The notes: a model not told the origin generated them from the letters alone. 64,000 bases of DNA from Flabesymbios commensalis (GCA_964017125.1 OZ024912.1:61554282-61618281), one strand, 5' to 3'; positions 21,902-33,969 are shown, numbered from the stretch's first letter. Program-made: numbers and translations.

Positions 21902-22515
21902 GGTCGAAATTTTTTCGCGATTAGCGATATTCGCATGTTTGCTTTTTGTCGAGTCGATTGCGGCGTGAGCAGCACCCGGGGTTTTACCCCGTAGATGTAA
22001 AGGTATGCGGGAATACGTTCGTAAACCACCGCCGTTCCCGTTAGCGCGGGACACGGCGGGGGCTCGCGAATGCGGCGCTACATAAGTATTGTCTCTGTTG
22101 GACAAGTTGACTTTAACATCTATTTGTTTTGGGACTGTGGCCGATTTTTGACTGCTTCTGACTGCCATCGACTTTTTTGTGTTGACTCTCATCCCGTTGG
22201 ACGTCGGAGTGTCCGCACTACCAGGTCTAGGCGGACCCTGTGGATTCTTACTAGATGTCCTGGTAGCCGTCGACTTCCGTGGTTTGCTTGGCGTTTTACG
22301 CTGTATTGTCGTACCTGTCGTAGGCTCGCACTCCATATGTGCGGGTTTAACGCGATCTAAAGAGACCGTCTCAACCTTGCCTTTAACTAGGATTTTCATT
22401 GCTCTGCCACTCCTCGCGACGACCTTGTATGGTCCGTCGTAAGGGGCGGTCAGAGGCGGTGCAATTGCGATTCGGCGCAAGAATACATGAGTACATGTAG
22501 CTATTTCCTTGAATT
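21902..22515 (-). repeat. 614 bp tandem duplication in the element's 3' region, copy 1
   Basis: This segment repeats 22516-23129 head to tail with a 614 bp period and about 1.5% difference by eye. It covers the GPY/F module and the basic, Ser/Thr/Pro-rich tail of the polyprotein region. Confidence 0.85.
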
Positions 22516-25500
22516 GGTCGAAATTTTTTCGCGATTAGCGATATTCGCATGTTTGCTTTTTGTCGAGTCGATTGCGGCGTGAGCAGCACCCGAGGTTTTA
22601 CCCCGTAGATGTAAAGGTATGCGGGAATACGTTCGTAAACCACTGCCGTTCCCGTTAGCGCGGGACACGACGGGGGCTCGCGAATGCGGCGCTACATAAG
22701 TATTGTCTCTGTTGGACAAGTTGACTTTAACATCTATTTGTTTTGGGACTGTGGCCGATTTTTGACTGCTTCTGACTGCCATCGACTTTTTTGTGTTGAC
22801 TCTCGTCCCGTTGGACGTCGGAGTGTCCGCACTACCAGGTCTAGGTGGACCTTGTGGATTCTTACTAGATGTCCTGGTAGCCGTCCACTTCCGTGGTTTG
22901 CTTGGCGTTTTACGCTGTATTGTCGTACCTGTCGTAGGCTCGCACTCCATATGTGCGGGTTTAACGCGATCTAAAGAGACCGTCTCAACCTTGCCTTTAA
23001 CTAGGATATTCATTACTCTGCCACTCCTCGCGACGACCTTGTATGGTCCGTCGTAAGGGGCGGTCAGAGGCGGTGCAATTGCGATTCGGCGCAAGAATAC
23101 ATGAGTACATGTAGCTATTTCCTTGAATTGGAAAATGTTGTGTTGTTGTGTGTCACGTGGCGGACATAGACGGAGATGCGACATGGCCACGCGTAGCTTG
23201 TCTGAATAATTCTCCAAATCAGTGTTGGCGTCGACGTTGTACTGTTTAGTAAACTCTCCTGGGAGTCTAAGGGTTGTCCCGTAAATCATCTCGGCAGCTG
23301 ACCTGCCTAGTCTCTCTTTCACGGCTGAACGAACTCCTAAAAGTACAGCAGGTAACGTGATAGTCCACGGGTTCGGTGACTCGTGCGCCATAATGGCGGC
23401 TTTCAATTGACGGTGGAAACGTTCGTCCATGCCATTCGACTGAGGGTGATAACTCGTGGTACGATTCCGAATAATCCCGAATTGATTACATAAACTATCC
23501 CACAATTTGGACTCGAATTGAGCGCCCCTATCAGTGGTGATAGTGGCTGGGGTACCATAACGTGCTATCCACCCGCTGAAGAAGGCATCGGCGACCGTTT
23601 CGGCTCTAATATTTACCATAGGTATAGCTTCGGGCCAACGTGTAAAACGGTCGACGCAAGTCAGTAGATATCTAAAACCATCGGCGTAAGGTAAAGGTCC
23701 GACTATGTCTACGTGGACATGATCGAATCGCTCGGTAGGTTCAATGAACTTTCCGAAAACTGGAGTGTTGTGACGTGAAACTTTAGCGGTCTGGCAACCC
23801 TTACAGGTACGACACCATCTAGCAATATCTATGTTCATGCCGTGCCATACAAATCGGGTATTAATCAGAGGTCTGGTAGCTCTATGCGATGGATGGCCTA
23901 AACCGTGCAAGTTTGAAAAAACTTTTCGGCGAAATTTCGCGGTAAGGTACGGCCGGTTGTGTCCCGTGGACACGTCACACCAGATCAATTGATTATCGAA
24001 CGATTTTAATAGTTTGAACTTCATAGTTGATGTAGTCGAGTGTCTCAAACACGTGAATTCCGCGTCATTAGCTTGGTCGAGACTTAACTCTTTATAGTCT
24101 ATTACTGGTCCATCGTGTATCACTGACACTGATGGTCGTGACAGCGCATCAGCGACGAAATTTGTCTCGCCTTTTACATATCTAATATCGGTGGTGAATT
24201 CAGCGATGAACGCTAAATGACGTGTTTGTCGTAGGGATGCGCGCTCAGTCACGGATGACATTACGAATGTCAACGGTTTGTGATCTGTATTAACGAAAAA
24301 ATTTCGTCCTTCTAAATTGTGTCTGAAATGTTTAATTGTAGCGTATACTGCCAAAAGCTCACGATCGAACTGGCTGTAGCGTGTCTCTGCTGGGTTCAGC
24401 TTCTTGCTGAAAAACGAAAGCGGCTGCCACATACCGTTTAAAAATTGCTGCAAAACGCCACCGACGGCGACATCACTAGCGTCGCACGTGATGTTAAGCT
24501 GGGCCGTAGAATCTGGGTGCACCAGGAGCGTAGCGTTTGCCAATATCTGTTTTGACTCAGAAAATGCTGACTCTGCGTTTTTATTCCACTTCAAATCGAA
24601 ATTTGATTTCGGTGACAGTCTGGTATGTCCTTCATTGGCAGAAGTCAGTAGATTATTGAGTGGCGTCAGCTTCGCGGCATAATGCGGTATGAAACGGTGG
24701 TAATAATTTACCATTCCCAGATATCTACGCAATGCCCGTTGCTTTTCGGGTTTAACGAAATTAACGATCGCGTCAACGGCGCTGGGTAACGGCGAAATGC
24801 CTTCGGCGCAAACGTGGTGACCTAGGAAACTTAATTCAGTTGTTCCGAACTGACACTTTTCAGGACCAATGATAATTCCGTACTCCGATAGTCGAGCAAA
24901 AATAATTCGTAGATGTTTCTTATGCGTTTTATGATCTGGGCTGGTTACCAGTAGGTCATCCAAATAAACAAAAACGAAATCAAGTCCGCGTGTCACGTGG
25001 TCTCTAAATCGCTGAAACGTTTGACCGGAATTTCTTAGACCGAATGGTGTTCTAGTGAAATTAAACAAGCCAAAAGGTGTGGTAACAGCAGTCTTGTGTA
25101 CGTCGGACGGTTCCACCGGAATTTGGTAATAAGCCCTGACTAAGTCGATCTTCGAAAAAAATTTCGAGCCGGCTAACCGCTGCGTGAAATCTTGTATATG
25201 AGGAATCGGATAACGGTCCGGTACGGTCTGTGCATTCAAACTACGGTAGTCCCCGCATGGTCTCCAATCGCCGTTTTTCTTTGGCACCATGTGAAGCGCT
25301 GAGGACCACTCACCGTCTCTCAGTTCAATGACCCCTAATTTTATCATCTCGTCAAACTCGCGTTTGGCGGTAACCAGCTTATCGGGTGCTAAACGCCGTG
25401 GTCGAGCAAAAACCGGGTGACCTTTAGTCACAATCTTGTGAGTTATGCCGTGTTTGACGGTCTCACCCTTTGTCGTAGGGCGTGTCAGTTCCGGGAACTG

Positions 25501-26718
25501 GCCGAGGAGTTTTGTGTATTCATTTTGAACGGTATCAACTCTGTTCAATGACAGAGGTTTAATTGAAGATAGTAAAGCGGCAATGGCTAGGCCTGTACGC
25601 ATGTCTCGGAGACATCTGCTTCTCAAGTCTACGAGCAAATTATAGTGGATTAAAAAATCAGCCCCGAATATGGGTTGCTGTACATCTGCCATTATGAACG
25701 TCCACGGATATTCGCGTTTTAAGCCGACATCGACGACGCGTTTACAGTTGCCGTAAGTATGTATAGTACTGTTATTAGCTGCCACCAGGGGGAGACTGCC
25801 AGCGTCCGAAATCCCGTTAGCGCAAGATTTCGGCAAAACACTGACAGCTGCGCCCGTGTCGATTAAATATCTGCATTTATGTCCTTTATCTGCGACATAT
25901 AATAACTTAGCGTGTGATAACGCGATATTTGCTACTTCGCGCTGACCTAATGTGACATAGTATGAACAGGGTTCACTGCACAAGCGCGCCTTTTCACCAT
26001 ACGTGTGGTGGTAATAGCAAACCTGTGCAGTGGCTGTATCGGTCGGTTGTGCGACATTATTTTGCGGCGTTTGCGGCGGCGGAACGAAAGGTCGAGCAAG
26101 TGGTTGCAAATTCGTCGGCGGAGCGAAAGGTCGAGCATTATCTTTTGCCTTTCTATACTGACTAGGCTGGTTGCTAACAAAACCTGAGGCCTGAACATTA
26201 GGGGCAAATGCAGGCGCGTGAGCATAGTTATTTGCTCGTCCACGTCCTTTATTTATTTTCCTCTCTGATGTAGTTACTGTTTCTAATCTCTTGATTCGTT
26301 TAGACAGATCCTCCAACAAACCAACTAGTTTGGTGGTTTCTTCGACTTTATTCTCTGCGACCCCCGGCTTGCTCTCTTCGCCGTCCTCTTCTGCTGCCAG
26401 TGCCCGGTCGGCCAAAACGGCCAAACTTTCGAGGGTGGCACTGTCGGGTTGAGTCGCCAAATGGGCTCTGATGGAAGCTAGCATCCGTCGTATGAGCGCT
26501 TGCCGAATTACAGCCTTCCCCACCACAGCTTTGGTGCCGAAACCTGCAGTCTTCTGCAGACGCCGCAGGAAACGCGAGGGAATGTCATTTCCAATCTTCT
26601 CGCCAGAGATAACTTTGTTGACCTCTTCGGGTGTGGTCAATCCTCGCCTCTCAATCAAAATCGCTTTCAGGCTGTCGTATTTGTTGGACCTGAAAGGCTG
26701 AAGTAGCACGTCCCTCAC
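22501..26718 (-). CDS. pol: Ty3/gypsy polyprotein region (Cys-His box, PR, RT, RNase H, IN)
   Basis: This is one long frame of 1405 codons in a retroelement fossil. In order it shows: a gag-end region with C224-X2-H227-X9-C237-X3-C241; aspartic protease DTG at 277-279; RT with D515 in [12 protein letters not shown] and YLDD at 575-578; RNase H with TCDAS (D736), E777 and TDHKPL (D802); an integrase zinc-binding HHCC region at about 928-965; a DD35E core with D994, D1053 and E1089; and a GPY/F module (YDGPYKVV) at about 1212. The products would copy and insert the element. Domain order and the Cys-His box place it in the CsRn1/Kabuki group. No chromodomain was recognised. Confidence 0.93.
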   Translation of the reverse strand: MRDVLLQPFRSNKYDSLKAILIERRGLTTPEEVNKVISGEKIGNDIPSRFLRRLQKTAGFGTKAVVGKAVIRQALIRRMLASIRAHLATQPDSATLESLAVLADRALAAEEDGEESKPGVAENKVEETTKLVGLLEDLSKRIKRLETVTTSERKINKGRGRANNYAHAPAFAPNVQASGFVSNQPSQYRKAKDNARPFAPPTNLQPLARPFVPPPQTPQNNVAQPTDTATAQVCYYHHTYGEKARLCSEPCSYYVTLGQREVANIALSHAKLLYVADKGHKCRYLIDTGAAVSVLPKSCANGISDAGSLPLVAANNSTIHTYGNCKRVVDVGLKREYPWTFIMADVQQPIFGADFLIHYNLLVDLRSRCLRDMRTGLAIAALLSSIKPLSLNRVDTVQNEYTKLLGQFPELTRPTTKGETVKHGITHKIVTKGHPVFARPRRLAPDKLVTAKREFDEMIKLGVIELRDGEWSSALHMVPKKNGDWRPCGDYRSLNAQTVPDRYPIPHIQDFTQRLAGSKFFSKIDLVRAYYQIPVEPSDVHKTAVTTPFGLFNFTRTPFGLRNSGQTFQRFRDHVTRGLDFVFVYLDDLLVTSPDHKTHKKHLRIIFARLSEYGIIIGPEKCQFGTTELSFLGHHVCAEGISPLPSAVDAIVNFVKPEKQRALRRYLGMVNYYHRFIPHYAAKLTPLNNLLTSANEGHTRLSPKSNFDLKWNKNAESAFSESKQILANATLLVHPDSTAQLNITCDASDVAVGGVLQQFLNGMWQPLSFFSKKLNPAETRYSQFDRELLAVYATIKHFRHNLEGRNFFVNTDHKPLTFVMSSVTERASLRQTRHLAFIAEFTTDIRYVKGETNFVADALSRPSVSVIHDGPVIDYKELSLDQANDAEFTCLRHSTTSTMKFKLLKSFDNQLIWCDVSTGHNRPYLTAKFRRKVFSNLHGLGHPSHRATRPLINTRFVWHGMNIDIARWCRTCKGCQTAKVSRHNTPVFGKFIEPTERFDHVHVDIVGPLPYADGFRYLLTCVDRFTRWPEAIPMVNIRAETVADAFFSGWIARYGTPATITTDRGAQFESKLWDSLCNQFGIIRNRTTSYHPQSNGMDERFHRQLKAAIMAHESPNPWTITLPAVLLGVRSAVKERLGRSAAEMIYGTTLRLPGEFTKQYNVDANTDLENYSDKLRVAMSHLRLCPPRDTQQHNIFQFKEIATCTHVFLRRIAIAPPLTAPYDGPYKVVARSGRVMNILVKGKVETVSLDRVKPAHMECEPTTGTTIQRKTPSKPRKWTATRTSSKNPQGPPRPGSADTPTSNGTRVNTKKSMAVRSSQKSATVPKQIDVKVNLSNRDNTYVAPHSRAPVVSRANGNGSGLRTYSRIPLHLRGKTSGAAHAAIDSTKSKHANIANREKISTNSRK
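22516..23129 (-). repeat. 614 bp tandem duplication in the element's 3' region, copy 2
   Basis: This is the second unit of the tandem pair, directly abutting the first. The junction lies in 'cttgaattggtcgaaat'. The divergence between units is at least as great as that between the LTRs. Confidence 0.85.
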
Positions 26719-27126
26719 GTCCGATGCAATCTCGCCCGAAAGTGCAGCGCAGGTTAAGCTGTACCTCTCGTCATCATCATTGATCTGGTGAAGAGCGAAC
26801 TGAGTCTCAATTTGGTTGAACCAGAGCTCTACATCCGAGGCGTAGAAAGTCGCGATTCTGAACTTTGGTAAGTTCGTAGCACGTTTCTGCGACTATCTAC
26901 CGAGCGGTGAAGAACTCCTTGAGGAGTCGCTCCTAGAGTGAGAATTCATACGTCTAGCTCGAGCAATTCGAGCGAAATCAGCTTTGAGGCGTTGATATTC
27001 CTCGTCCGCCTCTCGGAATCGAACCTCATTGTCCTCACTGTCGGGATGATAATTATCTTTAGGTCTAGCACCCGAACCTTCTAGGGGCGTTGACATGAAG
27101 CCTTCACTGTCGTACTGCTTTGACAT
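25900..27126 (-). other. gag: gag region of the CsRn1-like element
   Basis: This region holds the 5' coding part of the element. It contains a charged Ser/Arg-rich segment (about 26893-27126), a helical capsid-like region and the Cys-His box described above. CsRn1-type elements encode a capsid protein here. I treat it as a fossil and give only its extent. Confidence 0.7.
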
Positions 27127-29300
27127 TATGAAGTAGTGTTTGTAAAAATAATCTAACTAATGAAGCATCTGATATAGCTGGCCTATTGGCTCTGCGTCTA
27201 TCCCAAATGTGTTTAAAATGGCATGTCGTATTAACACATGCCAACTATTTTTGACGCGCCGTGCGCTGACAGGTTGTGCAATGCCGTGATAATCAGATGA
27301 AAAATGTCTGTAATATGTTGAAGCTTAGAAGTATAGACTGTAGAAAATGTTCATGCTATGTCGCATGGTGCGAGAAACGGGGGTTGCAGATGAGTTGAAA
27401 AAATATGCGTCGTTGAAGTTTCACCTAAATGCTGTTCACTATTTCACAAAAGGTATGTATTGATTGAAGTGAAAAATGAAGGTCTATATGAGACTTAAAA
27501 CGTTTTCACTTAGTCACACACATGCAAAATGGTACCGTGAAAACCGTAGGTCGAAGTGGTACATAAAAATAATATGCCAGATACAACTATGATAAGCTAT
27601 GCTAAGCTATGATAATAGTATTTTGTAAATCGACCTGGGTGAAAAAAAAAAAAAAAAAATATCACACAAGTCGAAAAACACATTCAAATATTTGCAATGT
27701 TTCGCAATAGCGCAACTGTCAAATCGAAAATTACTGTATTTATAAAAAATGTAAACTTCAGAAATAAACTATCGTGAGAAAATTTCGTTCTCAAACTGAT
27801 AGACTAAATGTGACTGCGAAGAAAAACAGTGACATTTATGATTGAAGAATAATATCTAAAACGTGACTGACAGTAGTCTATGCTGATTAATGATAAAGTA
27901 TATCATTTCGCTGAAAAATGACGTCTGTGACGAACATGCCACGTTTTTTTTTTTTTATAATGGTACGTTCATCACCGAGTCATTCTCCTAAACGTCCGAA
28001 TCAGTCGCTCGCATCGATTCATTGATTGACATATAAACCGACTGTCTTCGGTGCGGTTGTTTTTATGTCGTTTGTGGTGGGTGGGTGTGTGGTGTATTGT
28101 CGGTGCTCACAGCCTGTGCGGCAGGCAGCATGTGGCTTATAGTCTGTGACGGTAAGCTTTGAGCGGTACGTACATAGTATACAGTCAGCATCCCCGTCTC
28201 GCCTCACATTAGCATATTCATTAGCTACTGCGTGCCCAAATAAGGCGCTAAATAGCCTAGCACGATTACAAACACCGAAAGGCGTTTCAAAGTGAACAAA
28301 AATCTCGCAAAATTAGTTGCAGAATTTGTTTTCGAAACAACTTATTTACATTTCTTCTCCCTCAATCGTTTTGAAAAAAAAGATTTATAAACAATTTAAA
28401 AAAAAATATTACAATCAGTCCGTGTAAAATTTGGAATACGTGAAAAATGATCTCCACCAAATCAAAATGGCGGCTTATTTTATGCTAATGTGATGTGGTG
28501 ACACAGGTTCACTGTCCAGATGCATGCCGGTTAGGGGGGAACACGTGGGTGCCCACGGCGGGCGAAGAGCTAAGTTAAGGAAACCAGCGTCCAAGATGGC
28601 GCACACCTACCAAATACAAGTACAATATTCAGCATTCTCTGAAATAACATATGACAATAGTACAAAATATTGACCTACGGTCCTGGGAATATTTTTAAAC
28701 AGACCAAATAAGACCGTTTATTGACATTCATTTAGGGAAACAATTTATTTTGGCCCTAAACCATTTAAAGGTTACCCGAGTCGAAGCGATATTTACAATT
28801 CCTGTCAATTTGTAGGAAAAAATCGGAAAAAATGACGAGATTTCGTCTATGGACTTTAAAATCGAGTTACCCAATTATGGTAATCAACGATAAAAATTGA
28901 GTTACAGAAAATACCCACTTCCTACTCGCCTACAGTGGCATTAATAGGATGAAGGCATTAAACAAACTCTTACAATTAAAAAATGATAGACTATGTCTAT
29001 GAGAATAATTTTCTGGATTCTTCTAGAGAAGGTCGCCATCTTGAAAAGGCGTCAAACACGTGGGATTTGGACCAAAAGTTTAGAAATTTACGCCGTTTTC
29101 GACGTAAAGAAACGTGCTTCTCTTCTGATAACTCTTTCTGACTGATTTAAACTGGCATATATATATTGACCTACAGCTTTCACGTACCGTATGAAAAAAA
29201 TGCTATTGATTTTTTTCAAAAAATCCCTTAAAATTAATGAAAACTATCCTTGAAAACAGCGGTTTTCAACTGGCGTCTAGGTGAAAACACTGTTGCGTAG
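27127..29300 (-). other. Long untranslated leader of the LTR element
   Basis: About 2.2 kb lies between the primer-binding site and the gag region. It is AT-rich, with poly-A/T runs and no recognisable domain; short ORFs such as 28019-28207 look incidental. A leader this long is unusual for a Ty3/gypsy element and makes up about a quarter of its length. Confidence 0.6.
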
Positions 29301-29325
29301 ACGATCAGTCGTCAGGGGTCACCAG
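29300..29325 (-). promoter_or_regulatory. Primer-binding site region (tRNA-Trp type)
   Basis: In element sense the 5' LTR is followed by C and then TGGTGACCCCTGACG. The first ten bases match the complement of a tRNA-Trp 3' end including CCA; the pairing beyond that is imperfect. Confidence 0.7.
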
Positions 29326-29721
29326 TATGGGAAGATGGGCCTACGTCGGGGCTCCATTATGGGGTCACAATGGCCGACGAGGGACTCCGACCAATCTCAC
29401 CATTAAAACTCAAACTTCCTCCTCCTCCGTCGAGTCGACGGTTCCAAACAAGTCAGAAAACTCTCTTCTCTCTTGTCATGTTTATTTGATTAACATGCGA
29501 TAACAGCAAAGCACAACCTTCCGCGCACGGCACGTCTCTATTGACTTAGCGAGAGCGAGCTACGGCACGTCTGTAGTCGCCGAGTGTAACGCCTGAAGTG
29601 CGGGAAAAATACCAAGGCCGCACACATTGCTTTATGTGCACCCGTCACCAAGGTACGGAAACGAGGCGGTCATCCCCATCCCCCCGCGTCCACATTAACT
29701 GAACGACGTCAGGATCCTACA
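29326..29721 (-). repeat. 5' LTR of the CsRn1-like element
   Basis: This LTR is 396 bp and nearly identical to the LTR at 20981-21398. It is followed on the right by GATA, the target duplication. It would carry the element's promoter, but no specific TATA position is claimed. Confidence 0.93.
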
Positions 29722-29754
29722 GATACACTGGTCTCAACTTTAACTCGACGAGGC

Positions 29755-29896
29755 GGCCATCAATGAGATCGCCTTGAGAAGGGAAAAACAAGTTTTTTCT
29801 CTGAGCACCCCACACGGGAACAGCGGGGTTCGAAACGGGGACGCATGCATGACTGGCGAGGCAGTCAGGCGCTCTAGCCATCGCGCTACGTCCCCT
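29755..29896 (-). repeat. tRNA-derived SINE, type 3, copy A only
   Basis: On the minus strand the head reads GGGGACGTAGCGCGATGGCT, an A-box-like start. GAGCGCCTGACTG and a B box GTTTCGAACCC follow. A tail follows with GAGCACCCCACA reversed and a Lys-like AAACTTG run. Copy B lacks the block between 'cgacgagg' and 'tttggacga'. The tRNA fold is degenerate, so it is a SINE head and not a tRNA gene. Confidence 0.6.
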
Positions 29897-30005
29897 TCTC
29901 TATAAATGTCTTAGTTAGCTCTTTCATATGTTATGGGCGACATGGCCTGACGATCTTGTATTTTGGACGAAAGCTATACCGATTAAACACAGTAGTTAAA
30001 TCCGT

Positions 30006-30251
30006 TTAACCCTTTAACCGCCGGTGCCGCATATATTCGGGTTTTCATCTTTTATTAGCACAGTAAGTACCACATTTTAAATATTTTAAAGAAAAAATGT
30101 GACATCAACCAGCAAGATTTGAAAAGAATTGACCTCCATTTTGTCAATTCTAAATAATTTTAACTCACTTGAAGTTGTGGATCGCGTCAGCGAAACACAA
30201 CTCCAAGTGGGTGAAAATACAAATTGAATAATTTGGCGGTTAAAGGGTTAA
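30006..30251 (-). repeat. TTAA-flanked MITE, family 2, copy A only
   Basis: TTAACCCTTTAACCGCC and GGCGGTTAAAGGGTTAA are perfect inverted ends of a 246 bp element in the opposite orientation to its relatives. In copy B the matching site (near 47453) is a single TTAA in 'ctgttaacaggtg', so this is a clean insertion after the duplication. Confidence 0.88.
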
Positions 30252-30509
30252 AAGGGTAAAACAGGCGGTCTGCCATCTTGAATTTTACTCACAATGCAAT
30301 ATTTAAGGTGCTGTCTGGTCACACCATTATGTCGGGCATACCAGAAAATTTATTAAAACACACCAATACATTATTTTCTTTGTCCGACCACCACATTCTA
30401 ATCCAGGAATGGAGAGTTATTGCTCATCGAGTACAGCCCAATTATCAATAATGGTAGGCCTATGGAACTATATGGGAATAGGCCTATAAGTCAGTTAAAA
30501 CCCTCGGAG

Positions 30510-30580
30510 CTCTACATTCTTAGCTTTGATAAAAGCCGCGGCCTTCGGCCTCGGCCCTTTTCATAGCTAAGAATGTAGAT
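30510..30580. repeat. Hairpin CTACATTCTTAGCT, copy A
   Basis: CTACATTCTTAGCTTTGA and TCATAGCTAAGAATGTAG pair around GCCGCGGCCTTCGGCCTCGGC. The B copy (47692-47750) has a shortened loop. It is the same type as the hairpin at 12043-12132. Confidence 0.65.
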
Positions 30581-30817
30581 CTTCTCAGGCTTTATCCTGT
30601 ACAGATATACAAGAAAATCACGAATCTGCTTCAATTATGTCGAAAATTACATTAATCTATTAATTGAATTTTGTCTGGGGTGCTTTCTGGTCATACCATT
30701 ATATACCTGAAACACTGAGATAATTAAAGCCATTTGATGTTTGACTTTGGCGAAATGGCGACCATCTGAGAAAAGGGCATCCAATTTGATTTTTGTTGTT
30801 TTGCTAGCGTGCCATTT

Positions 30818-31065
30818 TTAACCCTTTATCCGCCAAATTATTCAACTTGAATTTTCACCCACTTAAAGTTGTGTCTCGCTGACGCGATCCACAACTTCAA
30901 GTGAGTGAAAATTATTCAGATTTGACAAAATGGAGGTCAGCTTTTTTTCAAATATTGCTGATTGATGTTACATTTTATCTTTAACATTTTTATAAGGTGG
31001 TACTTATATGTGCTAATAAAAAACGAAAACCCGAAAATATGCGGCACCGGCGGTTAAAGGGTTAA
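30818..31065 (+). repeat. TTAA-flanked MITE, family 2
   Basis: The ends are TTAACCCTTTATCCGCC and GGCGGTTAAAGGGTTAA. It is shared with copy B (47985-48231) and so predates the duplication. Confidence 0.85.
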
Positions 31066-32300
31066 AGAGTGTCAGCAGATGAATACTACATCATTTTTCT
31101 CAATTTAAATGATTGTTTCACTTGGCACGCTCGACTGAAGGCAACTCACATATTATCTTCATGATTCGAAATGTCTAAAGGGACTAGCCCACCACCTTGC
31201 TTAAGTCATGGTTGTCAAATAATTGAAACTTGCCCGACCATTAACAGTTGGTCAATTTTATTTTTAATTGTTAATATATCATTAGACTAAAAAAATTCAA
31301 CTATAAAATATAAAATTGAATGACAATTGATGCATGTGAGGAGGTTTGAATTTTTGGCTAGTCCTTTAAAATGAGTCCCTTTAATTTGTTTAGCTGGTGG
31401 CCATTTTGCATTTCAGCAGCCATATTGGATATTTTTAATAAATACATCTATATCAGAATTTAATATCCATATATGAACTCATATTAGTTCTGAATCCCTT
31501 GATTTAATTCAAAAATGCAAGATGTTTGTGATTTTTAAAAACTATCCATATAGGTTTTTTCTTGAAAGCCACGATACGCTGTGTTTTCACCAATGTCATT
31601 ATCTGGGTAATTTTTTTTTTAAATTATTTTTTTTAAATTACGAATATAATTACATAGACAATTACTAGATTACTGATTGGTACATGCTGTTATGTTAATA
31701 GTACACTATCATAGACTTCAGATACCGGCATGCAGTGTGGCCTGAAAGATTAAAGATAGAGTCACGTTCTAAACTCGATGCGTGTAAGCCTTCAGCATAC
31801 AGTACAGTGTGGTTGATTCAGAAACCTGATTACAAGACTGGATACTACTTTAACGAGACACTCACCCAATGCTGTTTTAATGTTAGGCCAACGTCTGCGA
31901 CGCTGGCCTAACATTGAACCAACATTGGAAAAATGTTCAATGTTTAGAAAGTCCTCCACATGTCGGTACAAGCGTGGGGTCAACCTGTTTCGTGATACCC
32001 ACAGTAATACAGTCAGTTTGTTTGCAGGCCAGCGACCTGCTAAGATCCAGGACTAAGGGCTTTGAGATTCGATGGAATTATTAACTCATACATATTGCTC
32101 AAATATATATGAACTTGCTGTGATTTGAGAACTTGCTCTTAATGAGGCTTTGGGTATGAAACGCATATTTAGTATTATTAAGGAATGAGGCCTTGGCCTA
32201 CCCAGGAGCACTATTGCATTTAGGGGGTACCCTTGTCCCGCGAATTTTGACAGTTGACCATACCTGTCACGATAACAGGCGAGGGTAATCTGCTAATTGC
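31066..32300. other. Non-coding part of copy A with a 37 bp palindrome
   Basis: AT-rich DNA closely matched in B. At about 31878-31914, AATGTTAGGCCAACGTC and the matching GCTGGCCTAACATT form a near-perfect palindrome (B: about 49043-49079). Short ORFs across it are by-products. Confidence 0.55.
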
Positions 32301-33760
32301 AGCTGTAGTGTAAGGGCTTTTTTCGGAGCATATTCACCCCCCTTATTTTTTTTAAATCAAGTATTTAATGATCAATTTTTTTATCACCAAATATAACTAC
32401 ACAACAGTTTATTAGTGATGTTAGTAGTTTATTAAAACAAATCAAGGGCGGATCCATGGGTTGTTTAGGGGCTCACATCCCCTTTTTCGACAAAATATTG
32501 TAATAAATGCCATACATTGGGTAAAATCGCTCATGATGTGACAAAGCCCCCCAAAAATGATACCAATCTATATTTGTGGAAGGGGAACCGTTGTATACCT
32601 GTACTGTAAGGAATTCTTTCAGAGCTTTCCCCCCATAAATTATAAACAAATCGCGTAATTAATAGGCAAAAATTATGTTTCACCAAATAGTTTTACCAAA
32701 TTGTTTATTAGTCATATTATCAGTTTATATAAATGAAGTATGGGGCGGATTCATGGGGCTTGAGGGCCTCACACACCCCTTGTTGCCATATTATAATAAA
32801 TTGGGTAATATCGTTAAAACTGTGATAAAAGCACCAACTTTGGTACAAAGCTGTACAAATGTACCGCCTTGTTATTGTAGTGTAAGAGCTTTTTTCTGGG
32901 CATTTCCCCCCCCCCGTATTTTTTCCAAACAATCGTGTAGTTATTAAAACTATGTTTCACCAAATATGTCTACAAAACTGTTTACTGATGATGCTACCTC
33001 TTTAGTCAAGTGATATATTAATAGCAGGGGCGGATCCATGTTGTAACAGAACAACAATTGTAGTATTTTACTCTCACAGGCCCTATATGCTTATTTAGAA
33101 TGTTATTTATTCACACGTCCCATCAAAATACTACCACAACAGTGTACACGTGATGAACAGTGAACATCTTTAGGGATAGAAACACATCACAATCATGGCA
33201 ACTTTGATATTGGTGAAGGTTTGTTCTTAGGTAGCGTGGTAATTCTTTGCATTTGTTTTTGTAAGATATCGCATTTTTAAAACATTTAAAGAAATACAAA
33301 ATAATTCTGATGCACAGAAAACTGTGTTTTTATTTTGTATTTCTGATGATATTGATCAGCTCTGGTGTCGAATAAATATACTGCTAAAAGCATTATTAAA
33401 CAGCTTTGTAAACATCTTTGGTGAAGCATAATTTTAAAAAATCATTACATGTACTAGATTTTTTTGACAAAAATAAAGGGGGGGGGGGGTTGAAAATGTC
33501 CAGAGCCAAACCTTTACGCTACAGTTACTACGTTGTTTCTCTTCCAATATGAATTAGTATACCATTGTGCAGCTTTGAACCAATCATTTTGTCACATTTT
33601 GAACCACTTTAACCAATTTAGGGCACTTTTAATAATAACTTGGCGAAAAAGAAGGTGTAAGTCCCCCACGCACTATGGATACGCCCCTGTTTTGATTAAA
33701 TAAACTGCTAAAAGCAATAATAAACAGCTTTGTAAACATATTTGATGAAACATATTGTTT
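32300..33760. repeat. Modular repeat: about three direct units and an inverted unit
   Basis: Units of roughly 280-330 bp begin with 'gtagtgtaagggc', then a C-run, 'caccaaatat', 'actg/cagtttatta' and 'ggggcggatccatg'. They start near 32309, 32604 and 32873. From about 33480 the same modules appear on the other strand (G-run, 'tttacgctacag', 'atggatacgcccct'). The centre carries a palindrome (see 50448-50514 in B). No ORF is supported. Confidence 0.6.
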
Positions 33761-33860
33761 TTAAACAATAACTATTTATTGAAAAAAAAATGAAATGAAT
33801 AATGTTTTAGGCCACCTATGTTCACATATAGGCTAAACTGGACAAGGGGACATGCTTAAG

Positions 33861-33969
33861 ATGGTGAGATGAATGAGATGACACTGAGCTCCAGGACAGG
33901 ATTCGAAATTCGAGCCCTGTTGGTATGAGGCGAGCACGCCACCTCTCGGTCCCCGAGGTTTCCTGCAAT
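33861..33969 (-). repeat. tRNA-derived SINE, type 2
   Basis: This is the best-preserved copy: on the minus strand it shows GAGAGGTGGCGTGCTCGCC and GGGCTCGAATTTCGAATCCT, then the TCTCATTCATCTCACC tail. The B equivalent is at 51031-51136. Confidence 0.65.

Larger units (their letters stand above)
20981..29721 (-). mobile_element. CsRn1-like Ty3/gypsy LTR retrotransposon, near whole
   Basis: This 8.74 kb element lies on the minus strand with LTRs at both ends and a GATA target duplication (20977-20980 and 29722-29725). Copy B has the unfilled site near 47370. Next to the 5' LTR, TGGTGACCCC matches the 3' end of tRNA-Trp, the primer known for CsRn1. A purine-rich CCCGGGGGTAA tract adjoins the 3' LTR. 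The gag region holds the CX2HX9CX3C motif of that clade. The order is gag, protease, RT, RNase H, integrase with GPY/F module; there is no envelope gene. The LTRs differ by about 1%, so it is young, and it inserted after the A/B duplication. It looks nearly whole, with perhaps one or two breaks. Confidence 0.92.

Noticed and set aside
22070-22974. Plus-strand ORFs opposite the polyprotein region
   Set aside because: They are antisense shadows of the long minus-strand frame and are repeated only because of the 614 bp tandem duplication.
28019-28207. ORF in the leader of the LTR element as an accessory gene
   Set aside because: It is short, with no motif, and spans simple T/G-rich sequence; most likely incidental.
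29755-29896. Possible tRNA gene on the minus strand
   Set aside because: The anticodon loop length and T arm are irregular and the block is an insertion absent from copy B, so it was called a SINE head.
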